A DNA stretch of 64,000 bases from Glebionis coronaria (lineage: Eukaryota; Streptophyta; Magnoliopsida; Asterales; Asteraceae), in the NCBI GenBank assembly GCA_025667525.1, contig CM046881.1:499183627-499247626 (forward strand). The letters run 5' to 3'. Made by a program: the position numbers and the translations under genes. Numbering within the stretch: position 1 is the stretch's first letter; every line of letters starts with the position of its first letter. This document shows, piece after piece, positions 10,655 through 21,416 of the stretch. A model generated the notes under the pieces. It saw only the letters and a list, made by a program, of their open reading frames with translations. It did no database searches and had not been told where the DNA came from.

Positions 10655-12063
10655 TTATATCCTGGAGGACATTGATTAGCAAACCACCATTTCCAAGGTT
10701 TGCTAGCAGATTCATATAATTCCCTAATTCTGCTTCTATGGTTCTTAGTGGTGGAGTCTGATGCAATTTATTATCATGTGGAAAACTACCAACGTCTTTT
10801 TGCAAAGCAAGTTCAAGAGAATGACAATGTTTTTGAAGGAAATCAGTATTGTGTTGAAGTAACTCAAAAGCCTTTTTATCAACATTTTATTTATGTTTTG
10901 AAAGCTCAAGTTCAAGACGCTCACACTCTTTGATTTATCAAGATATTTGCATGCAACATCAGAATATTCATCGATATCAGCACAAGATTGAAGAGTAACA
11001 CACAAAATATCTTTGGAGAGACATTCTTCTAAGAGTAGATCATATTCGTTTGAAAATTCTAATTTGTCATTTTGAAGGTCATCAATTTCTTTTTCAAGAG
11101 ACTCAACATATTTCAAATCATCAAACATTTCAGACTGAATTAAGTGTTCAAACTCAAGAACATGTTCTTTTATTATCTTCGTATTTGGTATTAAAAGTTC
11201 TTTCACAAGCACAGTTATGTCGTGAGGAATCTCGGTTTTCCACTTATCCTTTTGGCGTTTCTCCCAATCACTTTCAACAATTGATTGAACATTATTCACG
11301 TGGTGTTTAAGAAAACCAAGTATTTTTCTACTTTTGCTTTTAGAAGCATCTAGAGGCAAATAGTTAATATATATAAAAACATTAGTTTTCCTCTTAGTGG
11401 CAAAATCTTTTTTCCATTGAATTCTTTTTTGTTTGCATTCTAAAAATAATTCCTCACGAGACTTCTGTTTTTGTGGAGTGAAAAGACCATAAAGACTATT
11501 TTCATAAGCATAGTTATATGGTTTCACAAAATCTTTATTGACCGGTGATCTACTCTCCTCATCCCAAAGGGACGTCTCTTCACTATCGATGTTAGCTACT
11601 GGGCAGTCATTATCAGTCCATTCGGACTCATCAAGATATAAGTGAGGGTTCTCAGCTTGAGCTTGTTCGAGGTACTTGGGGGTGGCAAAGCTAGGTTGAC
11701 CCTTGAAAAACGACCGAGGTGCTATCATTCTTACGGTTTGAATAGAGTCATGTGTATTATAAACAACTTTTTTCAAAAAATCGACTTTTTCTTCGAGATC
11801 CTTTACTTTTTCAGTATCTTTTGCTTTGTCTATTTTTGAAATCTTGTTTTAATGTTTCAACCTCTTGTTTCTTCTCGTCAAGAATTTTAGCAGAATCGGT
11901 GGTGTTCATAGAAAGCCTCTTTTCAAGTTCATTAACTTTTGTTGTGGCAAGGTACGTTTTTTGACGTTCATCACTTAATAAAACATTAAATTGACGTTTT
12001 TCTTTAGTTAACAAAGCAAGAGCTTCATTGTATTTATTTTCAAAATCGTCCTTTTTAACGTTG
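10655..12063 (-). pseudogene. gag: Copia-2 gag C-terminal coiled-coil region
   Basis: Three ORF pieces (10745-11776, 11811-12014 and nearby frames) make up a Lys/Glu-rich, heptad-like region. Examples are FDDLKYVESLEKEIDDLQNDKLEFSNEYDLLL and KVNELEKRLS. I associate this extended coiled coil between zinc knuckle and protease with copia elements of the daisy family. At least two frame changes break it, near 11777-11810 and near 10640-10800. The role of the domain is unknown to me. Confidence 0.75.
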
Positions 12064-12077
12064 ATGACACGACTTTT

Positions 12078-13352
12078 TTACCCCTCAAGCTCGTTGGTCT
12101 TTTGAAGAAGCTCAGCCCTATAACTATCAATAGTTTCACTAGATTTAATAAGAGCGGCTTTGCATTCTTCAAAGTTTTGAGTGAGCGCTGCGTTTGCCTT
12201 CTTTAATTGCTTTTGATTCTTTCTATTATCATTGACATCTTTTTGTAAACTAGCAATTAAATTAGCAAGCGCGACACGCTCCTCGTCATCATACTCATTT
12301 GCATGTTGATCATCCTCAAACTCATTATTGCACATGTCTGATGAATCGGGTGTGGTATTGCTATCAACCGTTTCCATCATACACGTGTCAGTAACTGTCG
12401 TTGGAAGAGCACTATGCTCATGTGTATTACCAGACACATTATATTCAGCATCATCTTGTACCTTATCAATTGGCTCGGTATCAAAGATAGGACCATTGTC
12501 ATCTTTAGTGACGTTAAGGACCTCATGAATCTTTGCCATGTATGAATAATGTGCCTCGAGTTCTTGGTCGGAGAGTTCATCATCTGTGTCGTCAAGCATT
12601 TCTCCTTCCTTAGCTGATAACTTGATTCCAACTTCCATTTTCTTGCACATCAGCATCTTTTCCTTATGATAACCATAATCTTTAACCCTCTTTGGCTGCC
12701 TGCATTCCCTAGCCAAATGCCCAAAACCTCTGCAGTTTAAACACTGAATCCCACTTTGTTGCACAACTTGAGTACCAACAGTTTCCCTATTTCCAACAAC
12801 AGTAGCCACCCTGTGATTATCATACTTAGTTTGTCGATCATACTTTGGAGGACTCTCAGCACGTCTTCGTGTGTCATACCTTGGAGGACTCTGTGCATGG
12901 GTGTTCCTCGAGTTTGAAGATGTTCGAAGGTTGTTGTTGGTGGGTTTGTAGATTTTCTTATATTGCTTCATAACGAAAGCCATTTGTTGCTTGAATTCCC
13001 TATCGTTTTGAGCTATTTCTTCATCACTGTCTTCTTCGGATGATTGCTCAGGTGTGGGTGATGGTGCTCTTGCAACTTCTTTGCCTCGGGATCGTGTTGG
13101 AACATGTGACTTGGAGACAATAGATGATCGTGGTGATGATGATTGAGTAGAGTAGGTTTTTGAAGTACGGGAGTGATATTCTGGGTAATGTTGAGTGGTA
13201 GACACCAAAGCAAGTGGATTGGAAATCTTTTCAACTCGTTCAGCTCGAAGTTCATTTTCCTCATTTTGAAATTGTTTCAAGATGTCAAAGAGCTTGTGAT
13301 ATGAAACTTCAACTTTTTTTGTTGTTTCACCAAGGTGACAAACCGTGTCCAC
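12078..13352 (-). pseudogene. gag: Copia-2 gag middle with zinc knuckle
   Basis: This is a 424-codon open segment. It starts in a different frame from the upstream gag and overlaps it at about 13277-13352. The overlap lies at an A/T homopolymer (13311-13318), the likely site of a single-base indel. It contains a Ser/Pro/Arg-rich basic region and a CCHC zinc knuckle, CLNCRGFGHLAREC (about 12702-12743), which would bind RNA. An acidic region and a second coiled coil (LIASLQKDVNDNRKN...) follow. Confidence 0.85.
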
Positions 13353-13953
13353 TCTGGTTGAAGTTGCTGTAGAAATTGGACATTGACTTGCATGGTGGAA
13401 ACTTGCAAGTTGTTTCGGGTCATATCATTCATCATCTTGTAGAATCGGGAGTAATAAGAATCAATTGATTCCCCATCCTTTGATGTAAACTTGCCAAAGT
13501 TCCAAAACATCTTAGTTTTCACATCTTGTTTGTTAAGTGATTCTCCTTGTTGCAATCTTTCAATAGCCATCCACATTTCTTGAGCAGTAGGGCATGCGTC
13601 AACCGTAGAGTAAATTTCATCTCCAATGCCACTGAGAAATAAGTAGATTGCTTCCTTCTCTGCATCAAACCACACACGGTTCTCTGGGGTGAGGTCGGTC
13701 CTCTTTTATATGCGGGTTGTGCGTCACTTGTGTCTGTGGCTGGTACTGCAGGAACTTGAATCCTTGAGAGTTTATAGGGTCCTTCCAAAATACATTTCCT
13801 TAAAGCATCACCGTTAGGTTTTGTGTCAAGGTAACGTATAAAACGGGATTGCCATTGATCATATCGACCCGACACAAGCATTGGTGGTCTTTCCTTGTTA
13901 CCTGCCACCATTATGTTGTTGTTCGTCACACGATATTCAGCGGTAGAATCCAT
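13277..13953 (-). pseudogene. gag: Copia-2 gag N-terminus
   Basis: The start is placed at the ATG at 13953 (MDSTAEYRVTNNN), because that protein sequence is where recognisable copia gag similarity begins; a longer upstream ORF has no such similarity. The N-terminal core (PPMLVSGRYDQWQSRFIRYL) switches frame near 13680-13700 into the second part (WFDAEKEAIYLFLSGIGDEIY ... MWMAIERLQQGESLN), the copia-type gag domain. A second frameshift lies near 13310. Confidence 0.88.
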
Positions 13954-14102
13954 CTCAAAGTTCTCTGAAGTGATGAATCGAATGTGGATCTTAAGTAGAT
14001 GTGTTGTGATTGGTGTAATCGAGAAAAGATGTTGAAATCCCCTAAAATTATCTTCACAAATTACCAAAAAATCTAAGGCGAAAAATACAAATTTTCGAAA
14101 AA

Positions 14103-14560
14103 ATAAGTGAAGATTTCGCAATTAGGTGAAAGATTCCGCAATAGATGAATCAATTCGCAATGAAGTGAATAAATTCGCAATTCCTGAGCAAAAAATTCGC
14201 AATGATGGCCAAATTCCGCAATTAACTCACAATTCAGGAATTAATGCATAATTTCGCAATGACCAGTGAAGTGTGATTCCGCAATATCTTGAAAAGCCCT
14301 AATTTCGCAACTTTCTGATATGATTCCGCAATTAAGTCAAATTCCGCAATATGAACTAAAACAAGACTCCGCAATAAGATTTCGCAACTTGAGTAGGATT
14401 TCACAATAGGATGTAATTCCGCAATTACTTAACAAATACAATATTTCGCAATTCGGTTCAAAGTAAGATTTTGTAACTTTTCAAGGTACAATTCCGCAAC
14501 TTTCTGCAGGAATTCAATTTCGCAATTAAGTTCAAAATTGCGAAATTGTACCAGTTTTCC
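14103..14560 (-). repeat. Iterated TTCCGCAAT / TTTCGCAAT block, Copia-2 leader
   Basis: I count about 17 copies of T(T/C)CGCAA(T/C) in about 450 bases. All are in the same orientation, at irregular 15-45 base spacing, between primer site and gag. One inverted copy (ATTGCGAAATTG) closes the block. No ORF spans it. Confidence 0.85.
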
Positions 14561-14810
14561 TACAAAATAGGAACAAGGATGAACACTTATCAAATACTGG
14601 ATTTCATACCAAAAATCAAGCCAAACACCACCAAATTTCGTGTTTTTAACCGATCAAAGTAACCCAAATCACTACCACGCCTATGTAGATGATTTGTCTA
14701 CTCACTAACTCCACAAAAACACAAAAATTTTGAAGATTCGAGCAAGGAAGTGAATAAAAGCACACGAACACTATGGAAATATCAAAACCAATCACGTATC
14801 TACCCCATGG

Positions 14811-14822
14811 CGATTGATACCA
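14811..14822 (-). other. Copia-2 primer binding site
   Basis: On the minus strand it reads TGGTATCAATCG, 2 bases inside the 5' LTR. The first 8 bases match the initiator-methionine tRNA complement; the remainder does not. Confidence 0.75.
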
Positions 14823-14824
14823 AT

Positions 14825-15209
14825 TGTTGTCCCATATATTTAGATGATTAGAGATAGAAAATAGATGAAAGGAGATGGATTCCTAGAGAGAGAAAGTAGT
14901 GAGAGAAAGTAGAGAGGAGGAGAGGATTAACTTGTAGAATATTAGATTAAGAGAAAAATGAATCACCAACCCTCCTAACATGCTAGGAGGGTAGTATATA
15001 TAGTCCACCCACATGCAGGCTTCTTTATGGACTATATGGTTTGGGACGGGCTTTCCTTTTGGGCTGTAGTTACTTATTAATGAACTTTAGCCTAAAGTTA
15101 AGCCCGTATAACACGACTAATATACTACCTATTACAACGTTCTAAAATACGATACATAATAAACATATGACCGAGCATTCTTGTTTGGCTCAATATTTTG
15201 AGGCTAACA
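14825..15209 (-). repeat. Copia-2 5' LTR, 385 bp
   Basis: This is the intact copy. On the minus strand it runs TGTTAGCCTCAAA ... GGGACAACA. The TATA box and palindrome are at 14969-15003 (arms 14969-14977 and 14984-14992). It would drive the element RNA. Confidence 0.95.
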
Positions 15210-16132
15210 CAAAGACTCTCAGTTGTTGATCTTGACACGTGGCATGACTTGGAGGGCAAGTAGTCACATGATAGGTGAACGGGTATTTGGGGGTGGGGTC
15301 CATTGTGAGTGGGAGTGAGGGTTTTGAGGTTGGGATGTGATTAAGGTTAGGTGAATCAAACGTGTGCCAGGGTAATTGCAAATTACCCTTTGTTTTAAGT
15401 GAGGTAATTCTAGGTGGTGAAAAGGTGAACAGTAACACGTTTGATCCGAAATTAGGGGAAGTGGAGTTGTTTGGCGCAATTTCATTTCAAATGTTTCAGT
15501 TGCACACATTTGGTCCTTGCGTTTTGGGAATTTTGGTAAAACAAGTATTTCATCCTAAAAACGAATTTCCTTTGTAAATAACTTTCACCTCTTTACACTT
15601 TTGGCATAAACCTTTTGGGAAAAGGTTTACAAGGGTTGTTTTTGCCATTTTGAGATTTTTCAAGGGCTGATCTTGGACATTCTTGATCTTCAAAGGTCTT
15701 CAATGTATCTTTGGCATCATGAGGGACCATAATTGACAATGTTGACTAGTTGAGGGACTAAACTTGCCATTTCTTCAAAGTAGAAGGACCTTTTGTGTAA
15801 TTTTGACAAACTTAAAGGACCAAACTTGTAATTATAAATATACAAGGGTTTTAAGTGTCATTTATTCAATAAATGAGGATCAATCTTGTATGTCTTCAAG
15901 TCTTCAGGGGTATTTGTTGAGTATTCCATGAATTAGAGCCCGGTTCTTTGTACGGCTTCGTTTCTCGTGTCCGTTTTTCCTTGTATCTTGTGATCTTTTG
16001 TCTTTTTCACGATATCCATACCTAAAATACACAAGTAAACAAACACAAGCATATATATGTTATATTATGACATTTTTATGCATTTAAAGCCCGAAAAGAA
16101 TGATGAGATCATGTATAAATGCCATCTCATCA

Positions 16133-18127
16133 GCCATGCAATGGGATCATTATAATGAGTGAGATATGATCAAAACAAGATGAGTGTGCTAATCTGAATA
16201 AGCTGTTTTGTAGGGACTGTTAAGCATAGATAAACTTAAAATGAGCAGTAGCTATAACTAAGTTAAATGTAGCACATAATATGAAGATCATGTCATCCAA
16301 AAATGAGCTTCTAATTCATTATATAACTATAGATATGATAAAAATGGTGAAGATGAAAATAAAAATAAGATTTTGAAAATTAATGTTTATTATTATTATA
16401 TAAGCACTCAAATTTTATTGTATAAAATGTAAAATAAAAACCCACTAACTTATGAAATTTATTTATTTAAATATGTAAAAGGTTAAATAAATGGATAAAT
16501 TATATAAATGGTAGTGGAATAATACTTATAAGTAATAAAAATTATAAACTTAATTTTTACGACTTTTTCGGCTATTACCGTAAAATTAACGTTTTTCGCC
16601 AATTAAAACTTAGACGATCAAACCCGTCTAATGAAAAGTTTTTAAAAGTCATATACTGATATATAAGTATCTAATACAAGTAAAAACTGATAAAACCCGA
16701 ACTATAGGACATACGGACATTAACGAGCTAACTAAGCATATTGGACTAATAATTGGACTAAATAAGATAAACACTTATAAAAAGAACTTATTGGGCTTAA
16801 CCCATTTGGGCCCAACATGAAAAGTATAAATACTGATAATATAAGTATTAAATGGATTAAAAAAAGTTAAAGAACTTATAATAAGCTTATTGGACTTAAA
16901 ACGTGTAAATAGGTAAAACTAGTAAACTAGTAAAAAGTTACCAAAACGTAAACACTAAAATGAGTAAACAAGGATATATAAACCCACTTGATCATCATCA
17001 TATGTACAAAAATTATCATATGTATATTGTTATTTTGATAAAAGTCATTGGACAAGAGTCTTAGACCGATTATTATTTATATAGGTTTCCGTGACCGAAG
17101 CACGCCCGTAGCCGATAATCCGCCTTTCATTATCAACGCGAGTTCATAGCCTCGTACTCTTTTAAATGTTTTATAAAATGATTTGTAAACCCGCGAGGGA
17201 GATAACATGCTATATTTTTATAAAAATAGAACACAAGTAGTCCCGATGGTATGCTTAATGATATGGACCCAAATGATGCTATGACCCTATAAACAAGACA
17301 AAAAGGATTATTAGTAGTTAGGTTATGTCACTTAAAGTCCCATTAGCATGAATTGTGAACTACCGGGATTTTGTAGACGCTTATGCATTTGATAGTACTA
17401 TTTGGGGAAGATCACCCTAGTTCGCGCCTTGACGGTTGATCCCCGTCGTACCACATTGATTGGTAAGCGAATTTATGTATGAGAAGATTCCATAGCGTGA
17501 TTTTTGTGACGACACGCTAACTTAGATGGGCAAATTGTTTGTCGGGTACGCGGCCCGCTGTTTTCATAGTAAGGTAACAATGTCATGCGGCTAATAATAA
17601 TCCTATATAATCTAAATATCCGATATGATACGACGCTAATAACGATAATAATATTACCTATAATGGTAATATTGAGGCTACGGTCTCATGGACGGTTTAA
17701 GATGTATGCTTGATTTATATATTGCCTGACTAGCAATACGAGGACTTACTTCCGATATTATACTTGTGTTCTGATTTTAACGATTGTTTTATATAACAAT
17801 TTTTATTAAACTCTATGAATTCACTCGGCATTTGCTGATATGATTTTTGCATGTTTTTATCTCAGGTGCTTCAAGGTAATCCGGATGGAGATCGACTCTG
17901 ATGGCCCACTTAATAATAAAAATGTTCATTCGATCTATGTTTTGTAAACTTAATGACCTGTATAATTTGGGACCTGTTGTACACTTTAAAACTTTTTATC
18001 GAATGAATGTATGTTGAACCTTGTACAACCATTTTTATGTGTTGTCTATGATTGGAGTTATTGTGCTATCCCGTAACACTCTGAAAGGCCCTTCCGTTGT
18101 ACCGATACGAAAATTGAGAGTGTTACA
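16133..18127 (+). repeat. Element E, 3' part of a chromovirus LTR
   Basis: Over most of its length it matches, in reverse complement, the LTR of element H. For example GCCATGCAATGGGATCAT matches near 60310, GCACATAATATGA near 60170, and the GTGTTACA terminus matches at 58194. It ends at 18127 directly against Athila D pol. The 5' part is missing because element A is inserted at 16133; it would resume left of the window. It may be a solo LTR in D, which cannot be tested here. Its putative intron (17138-17865) is described separately. Confidence 0.82.
17138..17865 (+). other. Predicted intron in chromovirus LTR E
   Basis: The acceptor is strong: CTGAT branch-like site, T-rich tract, then CTCAG before GTGCTTCAAGG (17833-17865). 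The donor position holds GCGAGT, where the homologous H and G copies have GTGAGT, so this copy has a weakened GC donor. No transcript is available to confirm use. Confidence 0.45.
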
Positions 18128-18129
18128 CC

Positions 18130-19430
18130 AACGAAAATAACGAACTTGTTCCAACAAGAACCGTTACCGGTTGGCGTGTGTGTATTAATTAACGCAAATT
18201 GAACGATGCCACACGAAAAGATCATTTTCCTCTACCATTCATGAACCAAATGTGGGAAATACTAGCGGGGAACAAATTCTTTTGTTTTCTCGATGGCTTT
18301 TCCGGAAATTTTCAAATACCTATCAAACCATCCGATTAAGACAAGACCACTTTTACGTGTCCTTTTGGAATGTTCGCTTATAAGCGTATTCCTTTTGGTC
18401 TTTGCAATGCACCTTCGACTTTTCAAAGGTGTATGATCGCAATCTTTCAAGACATGATCGAAGTATCCATGGAAGTTTTCATGGATGATTTCTCAGTCAT
18501 CGGAAACTCATTCGAGTCTTGCCTTTTTAATCTAGAGCGCATGCTCATCCGATGCAAACAAGCTCATCTCGTGCCCAATTGGGAGAAATGTCACTTCATC
18601 GTGACTAAAGGAATTATGCTTGGACACAAAGTCTCCGGAGCCGGATTGGAAGTATACAAAGCCAAGATCAAAGTGATATCCAAATTACCACCACCCACTA
18701 ACGTTAAAGCCGTCAGAGATTTTCTAGGTCATGCGGGATTCTACCGCCGATTCATAAAAGATTTTTCCAAAATCGCTAGACCGATGACCAAACTCCTTGA
18801 AAAAGACATAGTCTTTGATTTCAATGAAGAATGCATAATGGCATTTGCCAAGCTTAAAGACAAGATAACGAATGCACCGATCTTGGTTTCACCGGATTGG
18901 TCGCGATCGTTTGAACTTAAGTGTGATGCAAGCGATTTCGTTGTAGGAGCCGTATTAGGACAATGTGACGGAAACATTTCCGTCCTATACACTTTGCGAT
19001 CAAAACTATAAATAGCGCGCATCTGAACTACACAATCACCGAGAAAGAACTACTTGTTGTAGTCTTTGCTTTTGACAAATTCCGATCTTATCTCGTGTTG
19101 TCGAAAACGATTGTATTCACCGATCATTCCGCGTTGAAATATCTATTATCAAAACAAGATGCTAAGCCGCGTCTTATTAGATGGATTTTACTACTCCAAG
19201 AATTTGACATCGAAATTCAAAACAAGAAAGGAGCTGAAAACGTCGCAGCCGATCATTTGTCGCGACTTGAAAATCCAAACATGGAAGAGTTATGGGATGA
19301 AGATATCGACGATTATTTTCCCGATGAAACTCTTATGAAAATCTCTACGGATGAATATATGTGGTTTGCAGATTTTGCAAATTACCTCGTTGGAAGAATT
19401 TTAAAAAAAGGTTTAACCTATCACCAATGA
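18130..19430 (+). pseudogene. pol: Element D reverse transcriptase and RNase H
   Basis: RT blocks run from NENNELVPTR (18130) through FPLPFMNQM, FCFLDGFSG and FGLCNAPSTFQRCM to the catalytic box FMDDFSVIG (about 18478-18505). [12 protein letters not shown] marks the C-terminal side, and CDASDFVVGA the RNase H start (about 18925). In-frame stops occur near 18190 and 18338. The frame breaks near 19010, and RNase H continues in another frame ([24 protein letters not shown], 19095-19430). It is fairly well preserved but not functional. Confidence 0.92.
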
Positions 19431-19439
19431 TGTAAATTC

Positions 19440-20638
19440 TTTTCTGACCTAAAACACTATTTCTGGGAAGATCCCTATCTTTTCAAAGTATTCCCCGATG
19501 GCATGATTGGGAGATGTGTTTATGGCACGGAAACAAGAAAGATACTTGATGAATGTCATCATGGCCCTACTGGGGGACATTATGGTCCTTCAACCACCGC
19601 GAAAAAAGTCTTCGATGCTGGTTTTTATTGGCCAACAATTTTTAAAGAGGCCTATACTCTAGTCGAAAATTGTGATGCTTGCCAACGTACTGGTAGCATC
19701 TCACGAAGAGACGAAATACCTCAAAACAACATCCAAGTTAGCGAAATATTTGACGAATGGGGAATTGATTTCATGGGACCCTTTCCCAAATCCCATAAGT
19801 TCGAATATATCTTAGTCGCTATTGATTACGTGTCCAAATGGGCCGAAGCTGAAGCTTTACCCACGAACGATTCACGAGCCGTAATCAACTTTCTGAAAAA
19901 ACTTTTCTCTCGCTATGGAATGCCGAAAGCTTTAATTTGCGATCGAGGTTCCCATTTTTTGTAACAAACAAATGGAGAAAATCTTGAAGCGTTATGGAGT
20001 CACCCATCGCTTTGCAACCGCATATCATCCACAAACGAGTGGACAAGTTGAAAATACCAATAGAGCCTTAAAATGAATACTAAACAAACGGTTAAGGACA
20101 ATCCTTCTGTTTGGTCAAGGAAACTTGCCGACGCTCTATGGGCTTTCCGAGCAGCTTATAAGACACCAATTGGCACAATACCCTATCGTTTATTGAACGG
20201 TAAAACGTGCCATTTGCCCTTCGAAATCGAGCACCGTGCTTATTGGGCATTAAGAAGTTGTAATCCCAATCTCAAAATCGCTGGAGAAAACCAATTCTTG
20301 CAACTGCATGAACTTGATGAATTAAGACTCCAAGCTTATGAGAATTCGAAATTGTACAAAGCACGTACCAAAGCTTATCACGCTAAGAAACTTCGAATCT
20401 GAAAAGAATTCAAGAAAGTAGATAAAGTTCTCTTGTTTAATATGCGCTATAAATTCAAAGCCCCCAAGCTTAAACAATAGTGGTACGGTCCTTTTATAGT
20501 AAAACATGGATACCCGTCCGGTTATGTTGAATTGTATGACAAGAGTGGAGGAAGCTTCATTGTTAATGGAAACCGTGTTAAACTATACCATGAGGAATGG
20601 AGCGAACATTTTACGCTCAAAGAAAATAAAGAAAACTA
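19440..20638 (+). pseudogene. pol: Element D integrase
   Basis: The zinc-binding region ([10 protein letters not shown] ... CDACQRTG, 19550-19690) is followed by the core: [10 protein letters not shown] carries the first Asp and ICDRGSHF the second. A stop and frameshift at 19960-20070 interrupt the YHPQTSGQVE block, where the catalytic Glu sits. The C-terminal part (20073-20402, WSRKLADALWAFRAAYKTPIG...) is open, then a stop at 20400 precedes the end (WYGPFIVKHGYPSG ... VNGNRVKLYHEE). The domain order after RNase H is that of gypsy elements. Confidence 0.9.
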
Positions 20639-20708
20639 AAAAGAAATACGAGTCCGGCATATGAAAGAAAATAAAAAAAACTAAAAAGAAATACGAGTCC
20701 GGCATATG
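20619..20708 (+). repeat. 45-bp direct repeat after integrase
   Basis: Two near-identical units end in GAAATACGAGTCCGGCATATGA, at about 20619-20661 and 20662-20708. Confidence 0.85.
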
Positions 20709-20725
20709 ACTCTATAATAAAAAAT

Positions 20726-20750
20726 AAGCGCTTCTCGGGAGGCAACCCGT
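20726..20750 (+). promoter_or_regulatory. Conserved post-integrase block, copy in D
   Basis: These 25 bases, with the imperfect dyad CTCGGGAGGCAACCCG at the centre, match without a mismatch a block in Athila B on the opposite strand (39236-39260). In both elements it lies shortly downstream of integrase. Its function is unknown to me. Confidence 0.75.
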
Positions 20751-20839
20751 GTGTTTTTAAAATTTTAAATTTTTAAATTTTTAAGTGTAATTTTCCTTTT
20801 TAAAATAAATTCATGCTTGCACCCCATAAATTTTTTAAC

Positions 20840-21364
20840 TGTTGATCCCAAACTTAGATCGATTAGCTTTGTGTATACGAGATTAGATCAAGTATAACAC
20901 GTAGAGAAACCTTTGTATATGCTTTGTGAATCTAAGTGTTATGCGGAATTTAACACTTAAACAAGAACACAAGATGTAAACAAAACTTTCACTTTGATTA
21001 TGAATGTCGAACTTGCTTACAATTAAAGATGTTTACGAATGAAAACTTATATAAAACTTGATATTGAACATTAACCTAAAGACCTTCTTTTATAGACTAA
21101 GAAGCCTTATACAATAAGCTACGTATCAACTATTCTAGGTAAAGATAAACATAGAAAATACATTGTCGTTTCTATCCTTACTACAAGTATTCTAGAATAT
21201 AATAAACGTGTAGCTTATATCTTCCATCAGTGCTTGTCTTCAATCTGTCAACGCTTGACTTTAACTTGTCAACGCTTGAGCTGTCAGCGCTTGCTTTGTT
21301 CCTGTCAACGCTTGATTTGTTCTTGTCAGCGCTCAAGTGATCTGGCCTTAATTTATTCCCAACA
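20840..21364 (-). repeat. Copia-1 3' LTR, 525 bp
   Basis: On the minus strand it runs TGTTGGGAATAAAT ... GGGATCAACA. TATAAAAG is at 21087-21094. Upstream of the TATA box (21238-21345) are five copies of the GTCAACGCT/GTCAGCGCT motif. Confidence 0.96.
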
Positions 21365-21374
21365 ATCCTCCCCT
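21365..21374 (-). other. Copia-1 polypurine tract
   Basis: AGGGGAGGAT on the minus strand abuts the 3' LTR. Confidence 0.9.
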
Positions 21375-21416
21375 AAACTTGATATCCACTCTTATGATCA
21401 AGTTTCTGAATAAGCA

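Larger units (their letters stand above)
6838..15209 (-). mobile_element. Copia-2, non-autonomous Ty1/copia element lacking RT and RNase H
   Basis: The 3' LTR is 6838-8265 (interrupted), the 5' LTR 14825-15209. The internal order on the minus strand is primer site, motif-rich leader, long gag with coiled coils, protease, a truncated integrase and a non-coding tail. Reverse transcriptase and RNase H are absent and gag has several frameshifts. Even so, the two LTRs differ at only 3 of 385 positions by hand count, so it moved recently, presumably with enzymes supplied by a relative. Flanks are CAAAT (6833-6837) and CAAAG (15210-15214), a near-perfect target duplication. It sits in the LTR of element A. 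Confidence 0.88.
3884..16132 (-). repeat. Element A 5' LTR, about 3.9 kb, split by Copia-2
   Basis: On the minus strand the LTR begins TGATGAGATGGC at 16132 and ends CTACAATCA at 3884, immediately before the primer site. Its two halves are 3884-6837 and 15210-16132. Subtracting Copia-2 and one target duplication leaves about 3,870 bases, very long for an LTR. The 3.9-4.05 kb part (AATGACCCAATGAAGTTCG) is typical of Athila U5. 4081-4640 is almost pure A/T. The second LTR is outside the window, so the outer boundary at 16132 rests on the TG terminus and on chromovirus LTR homology resuming at the next base. Confidence 0.72.
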
